Shown here in pieces: positions 8,957 to 21,197 of a DNA stretch of 64,000 nt. The notes beneath the pieces were generated by a model. The model was given only the letters and a program-made list of their open reading frames with translations, made no database searches and was not told where the DNA came from. This DNA is from DATARH01 sp963746885 (GTDB lineage Bacteria > Pseudomonadota > Alphaproteobacteria > ATCC43930 > CGMCC-115725), in NCBI GenBank assembly GCA_963746885.1, contig CAVVDM010000016.1:98016-162015 (forward strand), in the 5' to 3' direction. Made by a program: the position numbers and the translations under genes. Position 1 is the stretch's first letter. Every line of letters begins with the position of its first letter.

Positions 8957-10050
8957 ATGCTGTATCTGTTCCTCTATCCGCTTGCCGACCAGTTCCATGC
9001 GCTTCAACCTGTTCCGCTACATCACCTTTCGCATCGGCGGGGCGGTTCTCACGGCGCTCCTGATCAGCTTTGTCTGCGGCCCGGCGATCATCGCCTGGCT
9101 CAAATCCAAGCAGGGCGACGGGCAGCCGATTCGCGGCGACGGCCCGCCGGGGCATCTGGTGCGCAAGAAGGGCACGCCGACGATGGGCGGGGTTCCTGAT
9201 CCTGCTCGCGTTGAGTGTGTCGACGCTGCTGTGGGCCGATCTTGCCAACCCCTATGTGTGGATCGTGCTGTCGCTGACCGTCGCTTTCGGGCTGATCGGC
9301 TTTTTCGACGATTACCGCAAGCTGACGCGACGCTCGCATCATGGCCTGTCCGGCCGGGTCAAGCTGTCTGATCGAGATCGTTCTGGCGGCCGGCGCCTGC
9401 GTCGTTCTCGCGTTGGTCATGCGCCAGCCGCTGGCCAATACGATCGCGGTGCCGTTTTTCAAGACCGTGCTGCTTAACCTCGGCTGGTTCTATCTGCCGT
9501 TCGGCGTTCTGGTCATCACCGGCGCTTCGAACGCGGTCAACCTGACCGACGGGCTCGATGGGCTGGCGATCGGGCCGGCGATGATCGCGGCCGGTTCCTT
9601 TGCCTTCATCGCCTATCTCGTCGGCAACGCGGTCTTACGCCAACTACCTGCAGCTGCACCACGTCGCCGCGGGCCGACGAGCTGATGGTGTTCTGCGGCG
9701 CGATGGTCGGGGCGAGCCTCGGCTTTTTGTGGTTCAACGCACCGCCCGCCAGCGTCTTTATGGGCGACACCGGCTCGCTGTCGATCGGCGCCGCGCTCGG
9801 CACGATCAGCGTCGTCACCAAGCACGAGCTGGTGCTGGCGATCATCGGCGGGCTGTTCGTGCTCGAGGCGGTGTCGGTGATCGTGCAGGTCGCCAGCTTC
9901 AAGCTGACCGGGCGGCGGGTGTTCCGCATGGCGCCGCTGCACCATCATTTCGAGCAGAAGGGCTGGGAGGAGTCGAAGATCGTGATCCGCTTCTGGATCA
10001 TCGCGCTGATCCTGGCGATCGCCGGGCTTGCGACACTGAAGCTGCGGTGA
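8957..10050 (+). CDS. mraY: Phospho-N-acetylmuramoyl-pentapeptide transferase MraY (five frameshifts)
   Basis: MraY makes lipid I by moving phospho-MurNAc-pentapeptide onto undecaprenyl phosphate. It is a polytopic membrane enzyme; the summed length of about 363 residues is normal. Visible motifs: MLYLFLYPLADQF at the start, ITFRIGGA, GTPTMGG, GFFDDYRKLT (catalytic Asp pair), NAVNLTDGLDGLAIGP, GDTGSLSIGA and the HHHFE motif (APLHHHFEQKGW). Breaks near 9000, 9190 (extra G), 9365 (extra T), 9632 and 9670 are each consistent with one added base. The start at 8957 matches the family N-terminus. It follows murE by 118 bp, where murF would be expected. Confidence 0.9.
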
Positions 10051-10054
10051 CGCG

Positions 10055-11444
10055 ATGATCGTCGTCGACGGCTTTGCCGGACGCCGCGTCGCCGTTTTGG
10101 GGCTGGCGCGCTCGGGTCGCGCCGCCGCCCGTTCGCTCGCCGCCGGCGGCGCCGAGGTCCTCGCCTGGGACGACAATGCGAAGGTGCGCGAGGCCCTCTC
10201 CGGCGAGATCCCGCTGTGCGACCTCGCCGCCGCTGACTGGCGAGACGTCGCGGCGCTGGTGCTGTCGCCCGGCATTCCGCACAGCTTTCCCGCGCCGCAT
10301 CCGGCCGTGCTGCGAGCCCGCGCGGCCGGGGCCGAGATCATCGGCGACATCGAATTGCTCGGGCGGACACAGCCCACCGCGCGCTATGTGGGGATCACCG
10401 GCACCAACGGCAAATCGACGACCACGGCGCTGATCGGCCATATTCTCGCCGCCGCCGGGCGACGGATCGAAGTCGGCGGCAATCTCGGCACGCCGGCGCT
10501 GTCCTTTGCGCCGCTCGATGCCGACGGCATTTACGTGCTCGAATTGAGTTCGTTCCAGCTCGAGCTGATCGCCAGCCTCGCCTTCGATGTCGCGGTGCTG
10601 CTCAACATCACCCCCGACCATCTCGACCGGCATGGCGATATGGCCGGTTATATCGCTGCCAAGCGGCGTGTCTTCGCGCATCAGGGCGCTGGCGCGACGG
10701 CGATCATCGGCATCGACGACGCGATCTGTCGCGATCTCGCCGAGGAATTGCGGCATCGCCAGCACGGCCGAGTGGTGCCGATCTCGGCGGCGCAGCCGGC
10801 GCCAGGCGGCGTCTATGTCGATGCCGGGTGGCTGGTCGACGCAATGGGCCCGCGGCCGGTGCGCGTCCTCGACCTCGCCGAGGCCGAGCGGCTGCCGGGA
10901 TCGCACAACTGGCAGAATGCCGCCGCCGCCTATGCTGCGGTGCGCGCGGTCGGCGTCGCTCCCGAGGCGGCGGCGGCGGCGATTCGCTCGTTCCCCGGAC
11001 TCGCGCACCGGCAAGAGCTGGTGGCGAGGATCGATCAGGTACGCTACATCAACGATTCGAAGGCAACCAACGCGGATGCGGCCGAAAAGGCGCTGGCGTG
11101 CTATCAGGCGATCTATTGGATTGCCGGCGGGTTGCCGAAAGCCGGGGGGATAACCTCTCTGACACCCTATTTCGGGCGGCTGCGGCACGCCTACCTGATC
11201 GGCACCGCAACGGAGGAGTTCGCGGCGACGCTCGGCAGCTCGGTTCCCTTTACGCGGTGCGGCGATCTCGCCACGGCGCTGGCGGCGGCGAGCGCACAAG
11301 CGCGCCGGCGACGGCGCGAAGGAGGCGGTCGTGCTGCTGTCGCCGGCCTGCGCCTCCTATGACCAGTTCGCCCATTTCGAGGCGCGTGGCGACGCCTTTC
11401 GCGAGCTTGTCCTGGCACTGCGCGAAGAGGACCGGCGGCGATGA
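10055..11444 (+). CDS. murD: UDP-N-acetylmuramoyl-L-alanine--D-glutamate ligase MurD (one frameshift)
   Basis: Cytoplasmic Mur ligase that adds D-Glu to UDP-MurNAc-L-Ala. It has the N-terminal nucleotide-binding fold (VAVLGLARSGRAAARSLA), the ATP P-loop GITGTNGKSTTTALIGH near residue 115, ELSSFQLE, NITPDHLDRHG, SHNWQNAAAAYAA, and the C-terminal INDSKATNADAAEKAL and IAGGLPKAGG motifs. One extra base near 11305-11312 shifts the last 45 residues (KEAVVLLSPACASYDQF). The ATG lies 4 bp after the mraY stop and the TGA overlaps the ftsW start. Confidence 0.94.
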
Positions 11445-12560
11445 TGTTCGCGCGCATCGACCAGCGCCCGGTGGCGCGCTGGTGGTGGACCGTCGACCGC
11501 TGGACGCTCGGCGCGCTGGTCCTGCTGATCGCCTTCGGCGCGGTGATGAGCCTGGCGGCGAGCCCGGCGGTGGCGGTGCGGCTCGGCTACGCGCCGCTGC
11601 ATTTCGCCGAACGCCAGATCGCGGCAGTGCCGGTGGCGCTGGCGATCATGATCGGCGTGTCGCTGCTGCCGCCGCGGACGATCCGGCGCGTCGCGTTCAT
11701 CGGCTTTGCAATTGCCTTTGTGCTGCTGATCCTGACTTTTTTCGTCGGCGTCGAGATCAAGGGGGCGCGGCGCTGGATCAGCTTGCCGGGCATGGCATTA
11801 CAGCCGTCGGAATTCGTCAAGCCGACCTTCGCGATCGTCGCCGCCTGGCTGTTCGCCGAGCAGAAGGAGCGGCCCGCAATTCTACGGCCGCACGATCGCG
11901 ATCGTGCTGTTCGTCCCGCTCGTCGTGATGCTGCTCAAGCAACCAGATTTCGGCATGGCGGTCGTCGTCGCCGCGGTGTGGTTCGCGCAGTTCTTTATGG
12001 CCGGGCTGCGGCTTTACTGGGCCGGCGCCGGAGCGATCGGCGGGCTGGCCGGGCTGGCCGGCGCCTATCTGTGGATTCCGCACGTGACCAGCCGGGTCAA
12101 CCGCTTTCTCGATCCGGTGCCGGGCGAGAACTATCAGGTCAACCGCTCGCTCGAGGCCTTCGCCAATGGCGGGGTGTGGGGCCGCGGGCCGGGCGAGGGG
12201 ACGATCAAGGACGTATTGCCCGACGCGCACGCCGATTTTGTCTTCGCAGTGGTCGGCGAGGAATTCGGGATCATCGTCTGCATCCTGATTGTCGGGATTT
12301 TTGCGTTCATCGTGCTGCGCGGGTTGTCGCGGCTGTTGCAGGAGGGCAACCTGTTCGTGCTGCTGGCGGCGACCGGGCTGTTGATCCAGTTCGGGATGCA
12401 GGCGGCCATCAACATGGCGTCGACGCTGCACCTGATCCCGACCAAGGGCATGACCTTGCCGTTCGTGTCTTATGGCGGGTCGTCGATGCTGGCGCTGGCG
12501 TTCGGCATGGGCATGCTGCTGGCATTGACCCGGCGGCGGCTGGGCGGGGCGGAATTGTGA
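11441..12560 (+). CDS. ftsW: Septal peptidoglycan polymerase FtsW (one frameshift)
   Basis: SEDS-family glycosyltransferase that works with FtsI at the septum. It is a multi-pass membrane protein of about 373 residues. Visible are the first helix (LGALVLLIAFGAVMSLA), ALQPSEFVKP (the conserved SEF motif), LLKQPDFGMAVVV with the catalytic Asp, NYQVNRSLEAFANGG, GPGEGTIKDVLPDAHADFVF, VVGEEFGI and TLPFVSYGGSSML. One extra base near 11870-11885 separates the halves (FAEQKERP / FYGRTIAIVLF). It overlaps murD (ATGA at 11441) and murG (GTGA at 12557). Confidence 0.93.
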
Positions 12561-13712
12561 GCGCCGCCCGCGGGCCGAACGCCAGACTTTCCTTCGTGCT
12601 CGCCGCCGGCGGCACCGGCGGACATCTGTTTCCGGCGCAGGCGCTCGCCGAGCAGCTTGTTGCGCGCGGCGCGGCGGTGCACCTCGCCACCGATCGGCGC
12701 GCCGATGCCTTCGCCGCCTCGCTGCCCGGCGTCGACGTCTCGATGGTATGGGCGGGGCGGCTCGGCGGCGGGCTGCTGCAGACCGCCTGGGGCCTGGTCG
12801 GGATGGCGGTCGGCGTCGTCCAGGCGCACCGTCTGCTGCGCCGGCTCGATCCCGAGGCGGTGGTCGGCTTCGGTGGCTATCCCTCGCTGCCGACAATGCT
12901 GGCGGCCAGCCAGCTCGGCGTTCCGACCGTGATCCACGAGCAGAACGCCGTGCTGGGACGCGCCAACCGCTTCCTTGCGCGGCGCGTCAAGCGGATTGCC
13001 ACCGGTTTCGCGGACCCCGCGGGCCTGCGTGCTGCTGCCCGCGACCGCGCGGTGCATACCGGTAACCCGGTGCGGCCGGCGGTGCGTGCTGTCGCTCGCA
13101 TCCCATACCAGCCGCCGCAGGCGGGTCAGCCGATCGAGCTGCTCATCCTCGGCGGCAGCCAGGGTGCGCGCATTTTTGCCGATGTCGTGCCGGCGGCGCT
13201 GGCGGCGCTGCCGCCCGAGCCTGCGGACGGCCTTGCGCGTCAGCCAGCAGGCACGGCCCGAGGATTGCGAGCGCGTCACCGCGCAACTGGCGCAGGCGGG
13301 GGTCGCGGCCGAGGTGCAAAGCTTCTTCACCGATGTTCCCGAGCGGCTGGCGCGGGCCCAGCTGGTGATCTGCCGGGCCGGCGCCTCGACCGTCTCCGAG
13401 CTGGCCGCCGCCGGCCGGCCGGCGCTGCTGGTGCCGTATCCGCACGCCACCGACGATCACCAGATGGCCAACGCCCGCGCATTCGCCGCTGGCGGCGCCG
13501 GCTGGGTGATCCCGCAAGCGGCGCTCAGCGCGCCGATGCTGACCAATCTCCTCGCCGAGCATCTTGCCGACGGGGCGGGGCTGGCGCTCGCGGCGGCGCA
13601 GGCGCGCGGCTTTGCCCGCGACGACGCGGCCGAACGGCTGGCGGCGCTGGTTCTCGGCCTGTTGCCGAGCGTCGGCTCACCCGCCGCCAATTTGGGGGAG
13701 CGCGCCGCATGA
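12557..13712 (+). CDS. murG: UDP-GlcNAc:lipid I transferase MurG (one frameshift)
   Basis: MurG converts lipid I to lipid II at the inner membrane face. It is a GT-B glycosyltransferase with the glycine loop AAGGTGGHLFPAQALAEQL near residue 17, GFGGYPSLPTMLAA, IHEQNAVLGRANRFLA, GNPVRPAV, the second glycine loop LILGGSQGARIF, and after the break CRAGASTVSELAAAGRPALLVPYPHATDDHQ, shown here in separate segments along the protein. An extra base near 13217-13222 shifts the frame. GTG 12557 is chosen because it overlaps the ftsW stop and puts the glycine loop at the normal distance. The stop overlaps the murC ATG. Confidence 0.93.
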
Positions 13713-15141
13713 GGTCGCTGCCCGATTCGATCGGCCCGTTGCATTTCGTCGGGATCGGCGGCATCGGCATGAGCGGCATCGCCGAGGTATTGCACAATCT
13801 CGGCTATAGGGTGCAGGGCAGCGACCTCGCCGAGAGCGCCAACACCCGCCGCCTCGCCGGCCTCGGCATCCCGGTCATGATCGGCCACACGGCCGCCAAC
13901 CTCGCCAGCGCCGAGGTCGTCGTCATTTCCTCGGCCGTCAAGCCCGACAATCCGGAGGTCATGGCGGCGCGGGCGCGCCGCCTGCCGGTGGTGCGCCGCG
14001 CCGAGATGCTGGCCGAACTGATGCGGCTCAAATGGGCGATTGCGATTGCCGGCACCCACGGCAAGACGACGACCACTTCGATGATCGGCGCGCTGCTCGA
14101 AACCGCCGGGCTCGACCCGACCGTGATCAACGGCGGCATCATCAACGCCTACGGCACCAACACGCGGCTCGGCGCCGGCGACTGGATGGCGGTCGAGGCC
14201 GATGAGAGTGACGGCACCTTCACCCGCCTGCCGGCGACGGTCGCGGTGGTGACCAACATCGACCCCGAGCATCTCGATTTCTACGGCGACTTCGCCGCAT
14301 TGCAGCAGGCGTTCGAGACCTTTGTCGGCAACATCCCGTTTTACGGCTTCGCGGTGCTGTGCATCGATCATCCGGTCGTGCAGGGCATGATCGCGCACCT
14401 GTCGGAGCGGCGGATCCTGACTTATGGGTTCAGCCCGCAGGCCGATATCCGCGCCGTCAATCTGCGGCTCGGCGGCGACGGCAGTCATTTCGATGCCGTG
14501 ATTGCCGATCGCGTCACCGGGCAAGGGCGAGTGTTCGGCAATCTGTTCCTGCCGATGTTCGGCGAGCACAATGTGCAGAATGCGCTGACCGTGCTGGCGG
14601 TGGCCGAGGAACTGGGGCTTGAGGATGCGGTGGTGCGCACGGCCCTGCGCAATTTCGCCGGGGTGCGGCGGCGCTTCACCCGCACCGGCGAATGGAACGG
14701 CGTCGCGGTCATCGACGACTACGGCCACCACCCGGTCGAGATCGCGGCGGTGCTGAAGGCGGCGCGGTCGATCGTCGGCGGCCGGGTCGTCGCGGTCGTG
14801 CAGCCGCATCGCTACACGCGGCTCGCCGGTCTGTTCGACGGGTTCTGCACCTGCTTCAACGATGCCGACATCGTGCTGGTCGCCGATGTCTACGCGGCCG
14901 GCGAGGCGCCGATCGCGGGCATCTCGCGCGATGCGCTGGTTGCCGGGCTCAGCGCGCACGGCCATCGCCATGCCCTCGCGCTGCCGCAGCCGCAGGATCT
15001 GGCGCCGATGCTGCGCGAGCTGATCCGGCCGGGCGACATCGTCGTGTGCCTCGGCGCCGGCTCGATCACCAACTGGGCCAACAGCCTGCCGGACGATCTC
15101 GCCCGGCTCCCCGACCCGACCCGCGCAGCAGGGTGGCGTGA
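13709..15141 (+). CDS. murC: UDP-N-acetylmuramate--L-alanine ligase MurC
   Basis: First Mur ligase of the pathway. The protein opens HFVGIGGIGMSGIAEVLHNL, carries the P-loop IAGTHGKTTTTSMIGALL near residue 115, EADESDGTF, TNIDPEHLDFYGDF, FGEHNVQNALT, the IDDYGHHPVEI motif, QPHRYTRL and VCLGAGSITNWA. The frame stays open through all of these, but the 3' end is unclear. In the given frame it runs into murB as far as 15226. A normal end at TGA 15139-15141, overlapping the murB GTG, needs one lost base in the GGG run near 15131. I give that end as the likelier one. Confidence 0.9.
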
Positions 15142-16077
15142 CGACGGCGCGGCAACACCGCACTGTTGCGGCGGCTGCCGAAGGTGCGCGGGCGGCTCAT
15201 CGCCGATGCGCCGATCGGGCCGATGACCTGGTTCCGCGTCGGCGGGCCGGCCGAGGTGCTGTTTCGCCCGGTGGACGCGCAGGATCTCGGCGGATTTTCT
15301 CGCGGCGACGCCGCGCGACATCCCGGTAACGGTGATCGGCGTCGGCTCGAACCTGCTGGTGCGCGACGGCGGCATCCCCGGCGTGACGATCCGCCTCGGC
15401 CGCGGCTTTGCCGAGATTGAAGCAGGTGTTGACGAGGTCAGCGCCGGAGCCGGCGCGCTCGACCTCAACGTCGCGCTGACGGCGGCGCAGGCCGGGATTG
15501 CCGGGCTCGAATTCCTGTCGGGCGTGCCCGGTACGATCGGCGGCGCGCTGCGGATGAACGCCGGCGCCTATGGCGGCGAGGTCAGGGACGTGCTGATCCA
15601 CGCCGAGGCGATCGACCGCGATGGCGTCGATTCACCGACTTCCCGGCACGGCGATGGGGCTGTCCTATCGCCATTGCGGCGTCGATCCGGAGTGGATTTT
15701 CACCAGCGCGGTGTTGCGCGGGCAACGCGGCGATCCGGCTGCCGTCGCGCAACGGATGGCTGAGATCCAGGCGGCGCGCGAAGCCTCGCAGCCGATCCGG
15801 GCGCGCACCGGTGGCTCGACCTTCGCCAACCCGCCCGGGGGTCAGGCATGGCGGTTGATCGACGCAAGCCGGCTGTCGCGGCCTTCGCCGCGGCGGCGCG
15901 ATGGTGTCGGAAAAGCACACCAATTTCTTGATCAATACCGGCGACGCGACCGCCGCCGATATCGAGGAGCTCGGCGAAGAGGTGCGGCGCCGGGTGCAGG
16001 CACGCTGCGGCATCCTGCTCGACTGGGAGATCCGTCGCATTGGCAAGCGGCTGCCGGCACTTGCGGGGGTGGCATGA
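15138..16077 (+). CDS. murB: UDP-N-acetylenolpyruvoylglucosamine reductase MurB (four frameshifts)
   Basis: FAD- and NADPH-dependent enzyme forming UDP-MurNAc. Motifs: LPKVRGRLIADAP, TWFRVGGPAEVLFRP, VIGVGSNLLVRDGGIPG (FAD binding), GLEFLSGVPGTIGGALRMNAG, SYRHCGVDPEWIFTSAVL, TGGSTFANPPGG with the catalytic Ser, and MVSEKHTNFLINTGDATAAD. Breaks near 15160, 15291 (extra G), 15622 (extra G) and 15866 (extra A) are all single added bases. The start is tentative: GTG 15138 overlaps the proposed murC end, and another start just before the LPKVRG segment is possible. The stop overlaps ftsQ ATG 16074, leaving no room for ddl. Confidence 0.9.
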
Positions 16078-16937
16078 CGAAGCGCGCCGCCCGCACCGCA
16101 CCTGCGCTGCCGCCGCGCCGGCGCCGCCGTGTCGCGCGGGCGTTGCGGCGATCCGGCCGCTGGGCGTTGCCGATCGTGCTTGCGGCCGGGTGCGCGGGCG
16201 GGTTCGTGCTGAGCCGCTCGCCTGTCGGCCAGGCTCTGCTGACCACCGTCGAGGATCGCGCGTTGATGGCGAGCGCGGCGCTCGGTTTCGTCGTCAACGA
16301 TATCGAGGTCGAGGGGCGCACCACCACCGAAGCCGCCACGATCATGGCGGCGCTCGCGGCCGATCGCGGAACCCCGATCCTCGCGGTCAGCCCCGCTCGG
16401 GCGCAGCGTCAGCTCGAAAGCCTGCCCTGGGTGCGCTCCGCGGTTATCGAGCGGCGCCTGCCGGACACACTCTACGTGCGGCTGGTCGAGCGTCATCCGC
16501 TCGCGGTGTGGCAGCATGACGGCAAGCAGGAGCTGATCGATCATCACGGCGAGGTGATTCCGGTCAATAATCTCAGCCGTTTTGCCAAGCTGCCGACGGT
16601 GGTCGGGGCGGATGCCCCGGCCCACGCCGCAGCGCTCCTGGCGATGCTGGCGAGCGAGCCCAAACTGGCGGCGCGGGTCACCGCCGCGGTCCGGGTCGAC
16701 GATCGCCGCTGGAACCTGCGGATCGATCATATGATCGACGTGCTGCTGCCCGAGGAGGACCCGGCCGGCGCCTGGGCCCGCCTCGCCGCGCTCGAACGGC
16801 AGGACAGCGTCTTGCAGCGCGACATCCAGGCCGTCGATTTGCGGTTGCCCGACCGGCTGGTGCTGCGCGTCAACAGCGGGGCGGTCAAGGAGGCGGCGCC
16901 GGCGAAGAAGGCGCACATATCCGGGAAGAGCACATGA
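16074..16937 (+). CDS. ftsQ: Cell division protein FtsQ
   Basis: Intact 287-residue bitopic divisome protein. A basic cytoplasmic tail (RRRRRVARALRR) leads into one membrane helix (WALPIVLAAGCAGGFVLS, about residues 30-48). The POTRA domain follows (FVVNDIEVEGRTTT, ILAVSPARAQRQLESLPWV), then the beta domain with ERRLPDTLYVRLVERHPLA and LIDHHGEVIP. In the family FtsQ recruits FtsL/FtsB and regulates septal synthesis. It overlaps murB and ftsA by ATGA-type junctions, so it is coupled to both. Confidence 0.93.
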   Translation: MTKRAARTAPALPPRRRRRVARALRRSGRWALPIVLAAGCAGGFVLSRSPVGQALLTTVEDRALMASAALGFVVNDIEVEGRTTTEAATIMAALAADRGTPILAVSPARAQRQLESLPWVRSAVIERRLPDTLYVRLVERHPLAVWQHDGKQELIDHHGEVIPVNNLSRFAKLPTVVGADAPAHAAALLAMLASEPKLAARVTAAVRVDDRRWNLRIDHMIDVLLPEEDPAGAWARLAALERQDSVLQRDIQAVDLRLPDRLVLRVNSGAVKEAAPAKKAHISGKST

Positions 16938-18263
16938 AAAAGAGCGCCGCTCCGGCAGCAGCGCCCCGCAGCAAGGGCAACGGCAACGGCAACGGCAAGG
17001 CCAACGGCAGCGTGCCGCGCCCGCGGCCCGCACCGGGGCGGCCGCGCGGCAGCCTGATCGCGGCGCTCGACATCGGCACCACCAAGGTGTGCTGCTTCAT
17101 CGCCCGGGTCGAAGACGAGCCGCGCATCCTCGGCATCGGGCACCAGATCGCGCGCGGCGTGCGCGGCGGCGCGATCATCGATCTCGACGCCGCCAGCGAA
17201 TTCGATTCGCGGCGCGGTGCACGCCGCCGAAGAAATGTCCGGCGAGACGATCGAGCGGGCCGTCGTCAACCTGTCGGGCGGCTATGCCGCCTCGCGCATC
17301 GTCAAGACCGAGATCGAGCTCGGCCGGCGCGAGATCAGCGACAACGACATGCGGCAGGTGCTGGAGCGCGGCTATCGCATGCGCGACGCACCGGACCGGC
17401 AGGTGATCCATTCGATCCCGGTCGGCTTCTCGATCGACGACAGCCGCGGCATTCTCGACCCGCGCGGCATGGTCGGCGAGCGGCTTGGCATCAACATGCA
17501 TATCGTCACCGCGGCGCGGGCGAGCGTGCGCAACCATACCGCCGCGGTCGGACGCTCGCATCTTGACGCCGAGGCGCTGGTGGTCAGCCCCTATGCCGCC
17601 GGGCTGGCCTGCCTGGTCGAGGACGAGACCAATCTCGGTGTCACGATCATCGACATGGGCGGCGGCACGACGACGATCGGGGTGTTCTTCGGCGGCAACC
17701 TGATTTTCGCTGATGCGGTGCCGGTCGGCGGCACCCATGTCACCAACGACATCGCCCGCGGCCTGTCCACCCCGCTGGCTCACGCCGAGCGCATGAAGGC
17801 GCTGTTTGGCAGCGCTATTGCGACGACGCTCGACGAGCGCGAGACGATCGCCGTGCCGCAGATCGGCGAGGAGGACGAGAACCACGTCAGCCATGTGCCG
17901 AAATCGCTGCTGGTCAGGATCGTCGCGCCGCGCCTCGAGGAGACCTTTGAGCTGGTCCGCCACCGAATCGAGGCGAGCGGCTGCGACAAGATCGCCGGCC
18001 GCCATGTCGTGCTGACCGGCGGCGCCTGCCAGCTGCACGGCGCGCGCGAATTGGCCGGGCTCATTCTCGACAAGCAGGTCAGAATCGGCCGGCCGACCCG
18101 CATAAAGGGTCTCGCCGAAGCGACTCATGGGCCGGCCTTTTCCACCGCCGCCGGGCTGCTGCATTTTGCGCTTTCCGAGCGCGCCGAATCGCCGCGCCCG
18201 ACGCGAATCACCCACAGCGGGATGTTCGGGCGAATGGGGCAATGGCTGCGCGAGTATCTGTGA
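16934..18263 (+). CDS. ftsA: Cell division protein FtsA (one frameshift)
   Basis: Actin-like ATPase that tethers FtsZ to the membrane. After a low-complexity N-terminal extension (GNGNGNGKANG, about 40 residues) it has LIAALDIGTTKVCCFIARV (phosphate 1), ISVPVGF-like IHSIPVGFSIDD, the 1C-domain segment, GVTIIDMGGGTTTIGVF (phosphate 2), ADAVPVGGTHVTNDIARGL and VVLTGGACQLHG (adenosine motif). The C-terminus (MFGRMGQWLREYL) is a good amphipathic membrane-targeting helix. One extra base near 17200-17207 breaks the frame between LDAASE and AVHAAEEMSG. Overlaps ftsQ; 135 bp separate it from ftsZ. Confidence 0.93.
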
Positions 18264-18398
18264 GCTTGCTTGGCTTTTTCTTTGGCTCCGGCTACTCGTT
18301 GGCAGGAAACTAGTTATTATCCGGTGGCGCCATCAGGGGAGCGCGAACGGAAATCGGGCCGGACAGATCACAGCCGCGCAGGCGGGGAGGGCGATAGC

Positions 18399-19954
<1,556 letters not shown>

Positions 19955-19972
19955 GGATGCGCGACACGACGA

Positions 19973-19998
19973 CCCCCGCCCGCAAGTGGGCGGGGTTT
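19973..19998 (+). terminator. Probable terminator after ftsZ
   Basis: CCCCGCCC at 19974-19981 and GGGCGGGG at 19988-19995 form a perfect 8-bp GC stem with a 6-nt loop, followed by TTT. It sits 19 bp after the ftsZ stop, where the dcw operon would be expected to end. The T tract is short, so termination strength is uncertain. Confidence 0.6.
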
Positions 19999-20152
19999 GT
20001 CATCGTGCGCCCGGGCAGCCGGCCTCGAACTGCCAGATTTAGTGCCTGCGCAGCGGCGGACCTGCAACAATCAGTAATAATGTTTGATTTGTGACCGCGC
20101 ATCGGCAGCGCTAGTTTGCGCGCCGGGATCGTTTCATTGTGAATGTCGGGGT

Positions 20153-21082
20153 ATGTTGGGGGAAATGGGGATTGCGCCGCAGCGGACCTTGCGAGCCGCC
20201 GTGTCATGCCGCGGCATCGGGCTACATTGCGGCCAGATAGTGGCGATGACGCTGCGCCCGGCGGGGCCGGAAACCGGCATCGTGTTTCGCCGGCTCGACG
20301 CCGGCGCGGAAATCAAGGCGCACTGGAACAATACGAGCGAATCGGCGCTGTCGACCGTGCTGTCCAACGGCGAGGGCATCCAGATCGCGACGATCGAGCA
20401 TCTGATGGCGGCGCTGGCCGGCAGCCGGGTCGACAACGTGGTGGTCGAGCTCGACGCGCCGGAAGTGCCGATCATGGACGGCAGTGCGGTGCCGTTTGTG
20501 CAGCTGATCGAGCGCGCCGGGGTGGTCGAGCAGGATGCCGTGCGGCGTGCCGTCAAGATCCTGAAGCCGATTCGCGTCAGCGAGAACGGCTGCTCGGCGG
20601 CGCTGTTGCCCGAGCACGGCTTTTCGATGAGCTTCGAGATCAATTTCGACAATCCGCTGATCCGGCAGCAAGGCATCTCGCTGACTTTCGAGCCCGAGAC
20701 CTTCAAGTTCGAGTTGGCGCCGGCGCGTACCTTCGGGCTGCTCGACGACTGGCCGCGCCTCAAGGCGGCCGGGCTGGCGCGTGGCGGTTCGCTCGACAAC
20801 GTCATCGTGATCAGCGGCGACCGCGTTCTGAACGAAGGGGGGTTGCGCTTCGCCGACGAGTTTGTTCGGCACAAGCTGGTCGATGCGCTGGGCGATCTTT
20901 ATCTCGCGGGCGGCCCGATTATCGGGCATTTTTGCGGCGTGCGGTCGGGTCACGCGCTGACCCGCCGGCTGCTGACGGCGCTGTTCGCCGACCGCGACGC
21001 GTGGTGCGAGACCACCGTCATCGAGGCAACTGGGCTCGGCGCCGTCGCTTGGTCCGACGCCAGGCGTGTCGCGCGCGCCTGA
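20153..21082 (+). CDS. lpxC: UDP-3-O-acyl-N-acetylglucosamine deacetylase LpxC
   Basis: Zinc enzyme for the committed step of lipid A synthesis. The intact protein (about 309 residues) opens with QRTLRAAVSCRGIGLHCGQ and has TIEHLMAALAGS with a zinc His, VDNVVVELDAPEVPIMDGSA, ARTFGLLDDWPRLKAAGLARGGSLDN as the hydrophobic substrate passage, and FVRHKLVDALGDLYLAG with the second zinc His and the Asp, followed by a GH pair carrying the general acid. Start: ATG 20153 or ATG 20165; the second has GGGGGA almost touching it, so I prefer 20153 with low certainty. It stands alone after the dcw terminator, the usual alphaproteobacterial place. Confidence 0.94.
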   Translation: MLGEMGIAPQRTLRAAVSCRGIGLHCGQIVAMTLRPAGPETGIVFRRLDAGAEIKAHWNNTSESALSTVLSNGEGIQIATIEHLMAALAGSRVDNVVVELDAPEVPIMDGSAVPFVQLIERAGVVEQDAVRRAVKILKPIRVSENGCSAALLPEHGFSMSFEINFDNPLIRQQGISLTFEPETFKFELAPARTFGLLDDWPRLKAAGLARGGSLDNVIVISGDRVLNEGGLRFADEFVRHKLVDALGDLYLAGGPIIGHFCGVRSGHALTRRLLTALFADRDAWCETTVIEATGLGAVAWSDARRVARA

Positions 21083-21197
21083 GCCGGCCGGGCATTTCGG
21101 GGTTATTGGCGGAATCGCGGCGTGCGGGCGGCTTATCGCCGACCGCACGATCCATGCTATAAGCCACCGGGAATAGCGGTTGGGGTTCTGTGCGCCG

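Noticed and set aside
7338..10050. murE and mraY as decaying pseudogenes
   Set aside because: All active-site motifs persist in alternate frames with single-base shifts and no internal loss; both genes are essential. Sequencing or assembly error explains it better.
13457..15163. Minus-strand open frame of 568 codons opposite murC
   Set aside because: Antisense shadow of murC with His/Arg-rich composition and no family similarity.
18270..18398. Upstream extension of ftsZ to 18270
   Set aside because: The extra codons show no FtsZ similarity; ATG 18399 has a good ribosome-binding site and the canonical start.
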